Below the pieces are notes generated by a model. It saw only the letters and a program-made list of their open reading frames with translations. It ran no database searches and had not been told where the DNA came from. A DNA stretch of 35,134 bases from a virus. This document shows positions 32,308-35,134 of this stretch, piece after piece. Within the stretch, counting starts at the first letter, position 1. Every line of letters starts with the position of its first letter. The DNA lies in IMG/VR virus record IMGVR_UViG_3300044491_000017, positions 1 to 35,134 of that record. The stretch is one strand, 5' to 3'. Made by a program: the position numbers and the translations under genes.

Positions 32308-32515
32308 ACTGTTGTACCCTCTTTAATTGCTCGTAGTAGGCATCGTTGAACCCTCGTTCCCATTCACGATATTGCATCGTATCTTCGTGGAAGGGATTGC
32401 CTACACGTCCATTCCTAAAGTCTGCATATCCTTTATCGTACTGCATACGCAGTGGTGCATCATACTTACCTAGTCCACGTTCTGCTCGTGTTAATCGTTT
32501 AGTCGTAGTATTCAT
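32285..32515 (-). CDS. Ribosome modulation factor (RMF)-like protein (76 aa)
   Basis: The pattern Y-D-K-G-Y-A-D-F-R-N-G-R-x3-N-P-F-x6-Y-R-E-W-E-R-G-F-N-D-A-Y resembles the RMF family (GYxxGxxGRxxxxxPYx5-Rxx-W-x2-GWREA). The protein is of RMF size plus a basic N-terminal extension (MNTTTKRLTRAERGLGKYD). RMF dimerises and inactivates ribosomes in stationary bacteria by binding near the 16S 3' end. The phage protein may modulate host ribosomes, or be a structural relative with another use. It overlaps the nuclease upstream by ATGA and MazG downstream. GGAGAGG before the ATG is a strong ribosome binding site. The family call is by pattern only. Confidence 0.6.
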   Translation of the reverse strand: MNTTTKRLTRAERGLGKYDAPLRMQYDKGYADFRNGRVGNPFHEDTMQYREWERGFNDAYYEQLKRVQQYEIRGRG

Positions 32516-32967
32516 GCCGCCTCTCCCATAATAATTAACTCTGCTTCTGTGTAAGGTATATGATAGAATTGCTCACCCTTCATAATGTTACGTCCAAATG
32601 CTTCACGTAATCTATCTTCTGTCAGGCTGGTATCTTTAATGCGCCATGCTTGTTTTAGATCTTTACGAAAGATGTAAAAGTTTAGTACACCATTCTCGCC
32701 TTCGTACTTTTCTAACAGCCGCCCCTTACGTGCAGGGATACGTATGTCTTCCCAGTGTGTAGGCCAGTCACCACTCCATGCAACCTTGACCTCTGCTTCA
32801 TTAAAGTATGTATAGTCTTTCTTTGTAGAGACTACATCTACAAAATAATTCTCCTCTGTGTTTTTAATTTCATGTCCTACACTTTCTAGATATGTTACCA
32901 GTTTATCTTTTGCTGGTGCATCATATGCATCGTATAGTGCTCTGCTAAATTGCTTACGTACTGTCAT
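32512..32967 (-). CDS. PD-(D/E)XK nuclease-like protein (151 aa)
   Basis: The frame extends to 32991, but that part lies in the tRNA 3' end. The ATG at 32967 with TAAGGAGTAC (32971-32980) before it is the clear start. The N-terminus is MTVRKQFSRALYDAYDAPAK. A D...E-x-K core is visible as YFVDVVSTKKDY followed by NEAEVKVAWSGDWPTHWED, fitting a PD-(D/E)XK fold, with a basic IRIPARKGRLLEKY segment after it. A conserved WSGDWPTHWE box is notable. Host DNA degradation, phage DNA repair or recombination are possible. Activity is inferred from the motif. Confidence 0.6.
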   Translation of the reverse strand: MTVRKQFSRALYDAYDAPAKDKLVTYLESVGHEIKNTEENYFVDVVSTKKDYTYFNEAEVKVAWSGDWPTHWEDIRIPARKGRLLEKYEGENGVLNFYIFRKDLKQAWRIKDTSLTEDRLREAFGRNIMKGEQFYHIPYTEAELIIMGEAA

Positions 32968-32983
32968 TGTGTACTCCTTATGT

Positions 32984-33060
32984 TGGCCCACCCCACAGGA
33001 CTCGAACCTGTAACCTACTGATTAGAAGTCAGTTGCTCTATCCAGTTGAGCTAGGGGTAG
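32984..33060 (-). tRNA. tRNA-Arg(UCU): tRNA-Arg (anticodon UCU)
   Basis: A full 77-nt cloverleaf with encoded CCA. The acceptor CTACCCC pairs with GGGGTGG. The D arm is GCTC/GAGC, the anticodon stem ACTGA/TCAGT has the loop CTTCTAA (anticodon TCT), the variable loop is 5 nt, and the T arm is ACAGG/CCTGT with TTCGAGT. It reads AGA codons, which occur often in the phage genes. Its 5' end overlaps the last 23 bases of the glutaredoxin frame, whose TAG stop is nucleotides 21-23 of the tRNA. The next gene's ribosome binding site lies 4 bases after CCA. It is therefore cut out of a polycistronic transcript. Confidence 0.95.
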
Positions 33061-33283
33061 TAATTAAAAATTGCTTCAGTTCTGTGTATCCACCAATATG
33101 TTTTCCCTCACTATCAAATATCTGTGGTACTGTTTGTATACCAGATAGTTTTAAAAGATTCAATAACCATTTACTACTACCACTTTGAATATTATATTCT
33201 ACGTATTGTTTACCAGATCCTTTTAATAAGGCTTTAGCATCGTCACAAAAGTTACACTGGTTTCGGCTTATCACTACCCACAT
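33038..33283 (-). CDS. Glutaredoxin (81 aa)
   Basis: A dithiol-type thioredoxin-fold protein: ISRNQC10-N-F-C13 is the active site (CxxC), followed by TVPQIF (the cis-proline loop, about 50-55) and IGGYTELKQF (the GG motif for glutathione binding). Typical length is 80-85 aa. It probably reduces the phage class II RNR or other oxidised proteins. It overlaps DUF1289 by 32 bases upstream. The last codons, ...TTPSSTG, and the stop are encoded by the 5' end of the tRNA-Arg gene, so the C-terminus is constrained by tRNA sequence. Confidence 0.9.
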   Translation of the reverse strand: MWVVISRNQCNFCDDAKALLKGSGKQYVEYNIQSGSSKWLLNLLKLSGIQTVPQIFDSEGKHIGGYTELKQFLITTPSSTG

Positions 33284-33461
33284 TCTGTTGTCTCCATATT
33301 AACTCATGTTTCAGTTTTGTTTGTTCGTATTCACTCATTATACTCCACTCTCGTATCTCGTCAAGGGTTCGTTTACACCCTGCACAATAACCGTGTTCAA
33401 TACGACACACTAAAATGCAGGGTGATGGAACTTTACCTACGTTAGGTCTACGATTTCGCAT
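33252..33461 (-). CDS. DUF1289 protein (69 aa)
   Basis: The family signature is present: S-P-C15-I-L-V-C19-R-I, then G-Y-C26-A-G-C29-K-R-T-L-D-E-I-R-E-W. The four Cys suggest an iron-sulfur or zinc site. DUF1289 proteins are widespread in Proteobacteria with no firmly established function. The gene starts inside the end of the RNR gene (25-base overlap), so it is translated in its wake and may assist or regulate redox maintenance of RNR. The C-terminal part (LKHELIWRQQNVGSDKPKPV) is specific to this protein. Confidence 0.85.
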   Translation of the reverse strand: MRNRRPNVGKVPSPCILVCRIEHGYCAGCKRTLDEIREWSIMSEYEQTKLKHELIWRQQNVGSDKPKPV

Positions 33462-35134
33462 GAGTCACCAGAGCAAGCAAGTGTCTGACTACCAGAAGTA
33501 TTGTCCTCTTTCTCGTACTCAGATAGCTTTGACCAGTCAATAGACTTAGGCATTTGTTTTAGCATAGCTGTGTATGTTTCCTTGTCTACATCCTGATATG
33601 GTGCCTGTTGATACGTGTGTTCATTGTAGGGTAGGAATGATACACCCGACATTTCATCGAAGTGTTCATACACAAATGCACCTACTTCAAACCATTCGTC
33701 TTTCTTAACGTTGATAGTGACAGATGGTTTGTGTTCACACCAGTGACGTTGATACATCAGCCACATTTCTAGTTGGTCAATGGCAGATAGATCTGACGTG
33801 ACTACTGCCTTGTTAGGTGCCTTAACAGGAAAGCTGAACACTGTAGTTTGATCAGGCTTAAATACATCAGGCTCGTTTGGAATACCTTGATCCTTCATGA
33901 AGGTGGTAAGAGGGTCTTTGTTATCTCCTCTAACGGTTCTAATGTAATAAGGTGAATGTCGTGCATGTATCCCAGAGGCAGAGTCAACAAGTTGTGATAC
34001 AGTTCCGCTTGGTTTGACACAGCTGATGGCAGCAGCGACAGGAATACCAAGATGATCAGCCCACTCAGCATTGGTAGCAACTGCAACATTACGTAACCTT
34101 TCTAACGTTTTATCTAGACCAGCATTCTTTGTAGTCATCAGTGGGTTGTCCATTATCCCCGTGAGAGACACACCAAGCAGTCGTTCTTCCTCGGTATTTC
34201 GTTGCCACACCTTTCGCAAGTACGGGAACTTCGTATACGCAGATTGTATAGTGCCAAGGATTGTTGCCAGACGAACTTTATTTTCCAGATCATCGATACT
34301 ATCCGTCGATCTGACAACAACCTCTGTGAGATTGCAGAACTGGTAAGGCCGTAAGATAATTTCAGAGCAAGGATTGGTGCCAAATTCCCAATTTGTATCA
34401 CGCCTATTATTCTTTGCAGCTTGTTTGATAGATGCTTGACGATTGAAGATACCACGTTCACCACTCCCCGATTCTACTAATGCCATCCATTCACGCATGA
34501 AGGATAGACTGTCTGGTTTTTCTGTATAGCTTACTGAGTTATTAGCAAGTGCACGTTGTGGGTTGTTAGTCCACCAGTCACCTGACTTAGCATGACGCAT
34601 ACGATCATCACTTAGGTTAGACAGTGAGATCATAGCACTACGACGTACACCGCCAACTACCACAACCTCACCTATCTTACACATGATGTCGTGACATTCG
34701 ATGGATGATAGCTTACGTCCCTGAGCCTCTTTGAAGATCTTGATAGTGAAGTTGAATAGATCAACTAAAGGTGCTGGTCCGCTTGCACGTCCACCAAACG
34801 TCTTCAGTCGTGCACCTGCTGGACGTACTAAACTTACATCCCACTTAGGAATCTCACCAGCCCAGAGGAGTGCAAGCAATTGTCTGAACGCCTTAGCCCA
34901 ACCTTCCTTACTGTCCTTGACGACAATCATTGTGTCGCTGTTGAACAGCTCTGGTACTTCTGGAAGCTTGCTAACAAACTGACGTTCGACACTGAACCCA
35001 ACACCAGTACCGCACAACAGGATGAACATAGCCTCATCGAAAGATTTAGGATCATCTACGGGTAGGTAGCTACAGTTATAACCTGCGGTGTTGTCACGTT
35101 CGAGTGCAGGTCCAGCTGTCATCAATGCTCTCAT
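33437..35134 (-). CDS. nrdJ: Class II (adenosylcobalamin-dependent) ribonucleotide reductase, 5' end cut by the window
   Basis: Reduces ribonucleotides to deoxyribonucleotides using a cobalamin-derived radical. The fragment of 565 aa has the monomeric RTPR-type active site: C21 (AGYNCSYL), N254-P-C256-S-E258 with the radical cysteine and glutamate, and C267 (FCNLTE), at the same spacing of 11 as C408/C419 in the Lactobacillus leichmannii enzyme. The C-terminal redox pair is C554-S-G-D-S-C559. The first residues seen correspond to about residue 100 of that enzyme, so roughly 100 residues lie outside the window; the M at its edge is not a start. Nearby glutaredoxin would reduce it. Activity needs B12 from the host. 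Confidence 0.93.
   Translation of the reverse strand: MRALMTAGPALERDNTAGYNCSYLPVDDPKSFDEAMFILLCGTGVGFSVERQFVSKLPEVPELFNSDTMIVVKDSKEGWAKAFRQLLALLWAGEIPKWDVSLVRPAGARLKTFGGRASGPAPLVDLFNFTIKIFKEAQGRKLSSIECHDIMCKIGEVVVVGGVRRSAMISLSNLSDDRMRHAKSGDWWTNNPQRALANNSVSYTEKPDSLSFMREWMALVESGSGERGIFNRQASIKQAAKNNRRDTNWEFGTNPCSEIILRPYQFCNLTEVVVRSTDSIDDLENKVRLATILGTIQSAYTKFPYLRKVWQRNTEEERLLGVSLTGIMDNPLMTTKNAGLDKTLERLRNVAVATNAEWADHLGIPVAAAISCVKPSGTVSQLVDSASGIHARHSPYYIRTVRGDNKDPLTTFMKDQGIPNEPDVFKPDQTTVFSFPVKAPNKAVVTSDLSAIDQLEMWLMYQRHWCEHKPSVTINVKKDEWFEVGAFVYEHFDEMSGVSFLPYNEHTYQQAPYQDVDKETYTAMLKQMPKSIDWSKLSEYEKEDNTSGSQTLACSGDSCEIVDLT

Noticed and set aside
32968-32991. Longer start of the nuclease-like gene within the tRNA 3' end
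   Set aside because: It would begin at GTG in the tRNA. ATG at 32967 follows TAAGGAGT at the right distance.
32984-33060. tRNA as a prophage attachment site
   Set aside because: The tRNA is complete, sits inside an operon and no integrase or excisionase is seen.
35132-35134. The ATG at the window edge as the start of RNR
   Set aside because: It corresponds to about residue 100 of the known enzyme, so the gene continues beyond the window.

Overview
The window looks like part of the genome of a lytic, podovirus-like tailed phage, probably marine and probably infecting an alphaproteobacterium. There are no host housekeeping genes and no integrase. Genes are tightly packed, mostly with ATGA or TAATG junctions. 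There is a full head and short-tail module: terminase, portal, scaffold, capsid, tubular/nozzle proteins, fibre and large internal virion proteins. No tape-measure or sheath gene is seen. An alphaproteobacterial host is inferred from a DUF1127 (YjiS-like) protein, a DUF1289 protein, a holin of gene-transfer-agent type and a B12-dependent (class II) ribonucleotide reductase. These families are common in, but not exclusive to, that group. The DNA is AT-rich in most places, except a visibly GC-richer block in and after the tail-fibre gene.

Layout. (1) 1-1420: six small genes of mostly unknown function. (2) 1433-2839: a promoter-like site, a DUF1127 gene and a lysis cassette (EF-hand membrane protein, 3-TM holin, M15-type peptidase). 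(3) 2849-7382: packaging and portal (TerS candidate, a second small HTH-like protein, TerL, portal, a small post-portal gene). (4) 7375-11670: a 974-aa multidomain protein with an HExxH motif and a C-terminal CYVATA domain, a small acidic protein and the scaffold. (5) 11671-14043: a 272-nt structured leader with a promoter, the major capsid gene, a strong GNRA hairpin, then two accessory genes (sulfotransferase, ParB-like). (6) 14056-19008: decoration, neck and tail-tube/nozzle genes. (7) 19013-22801: a repeat-rich tail fibre and two companion genes, GC-richer than the surroundings. (8) 22827-31912: small membrane/coiled-coil proteins and a run of internal virion proteins ending in a 1265-aa protein. 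(9) 31918-31946: a rho-independent terminator between convergent operons. (10) Minus strand 35134-31945: class II RNR (cut by the window edge), DUF1289, glutaredoxin, tRNA-Arg(UCU), a PD-(D/E)XK nuclease candidate, an RMF-like protein and a MazG-like pyrophosphohydrolase.

How they work together. The plus strand is a late operon for virion assembly and lysis. The minus strand is a metabolic operon: RNR with glutaredoxin would make dNTPs, MazG would trim nucleotide pools, a nuclease may degrade or process DNA, the tRNA supports AGA codons and the RMF-like protein may act on ribosomes. The least ordinary points are the tRNA that overlaps the glutaredoxin reading frame, the phage RMF-like protein, the sulfotransferase/ParB-like pair right after the capsid gene, the HExxH-containing virion protein and the repeated paired TATAAC element at the two promoter-like sites.
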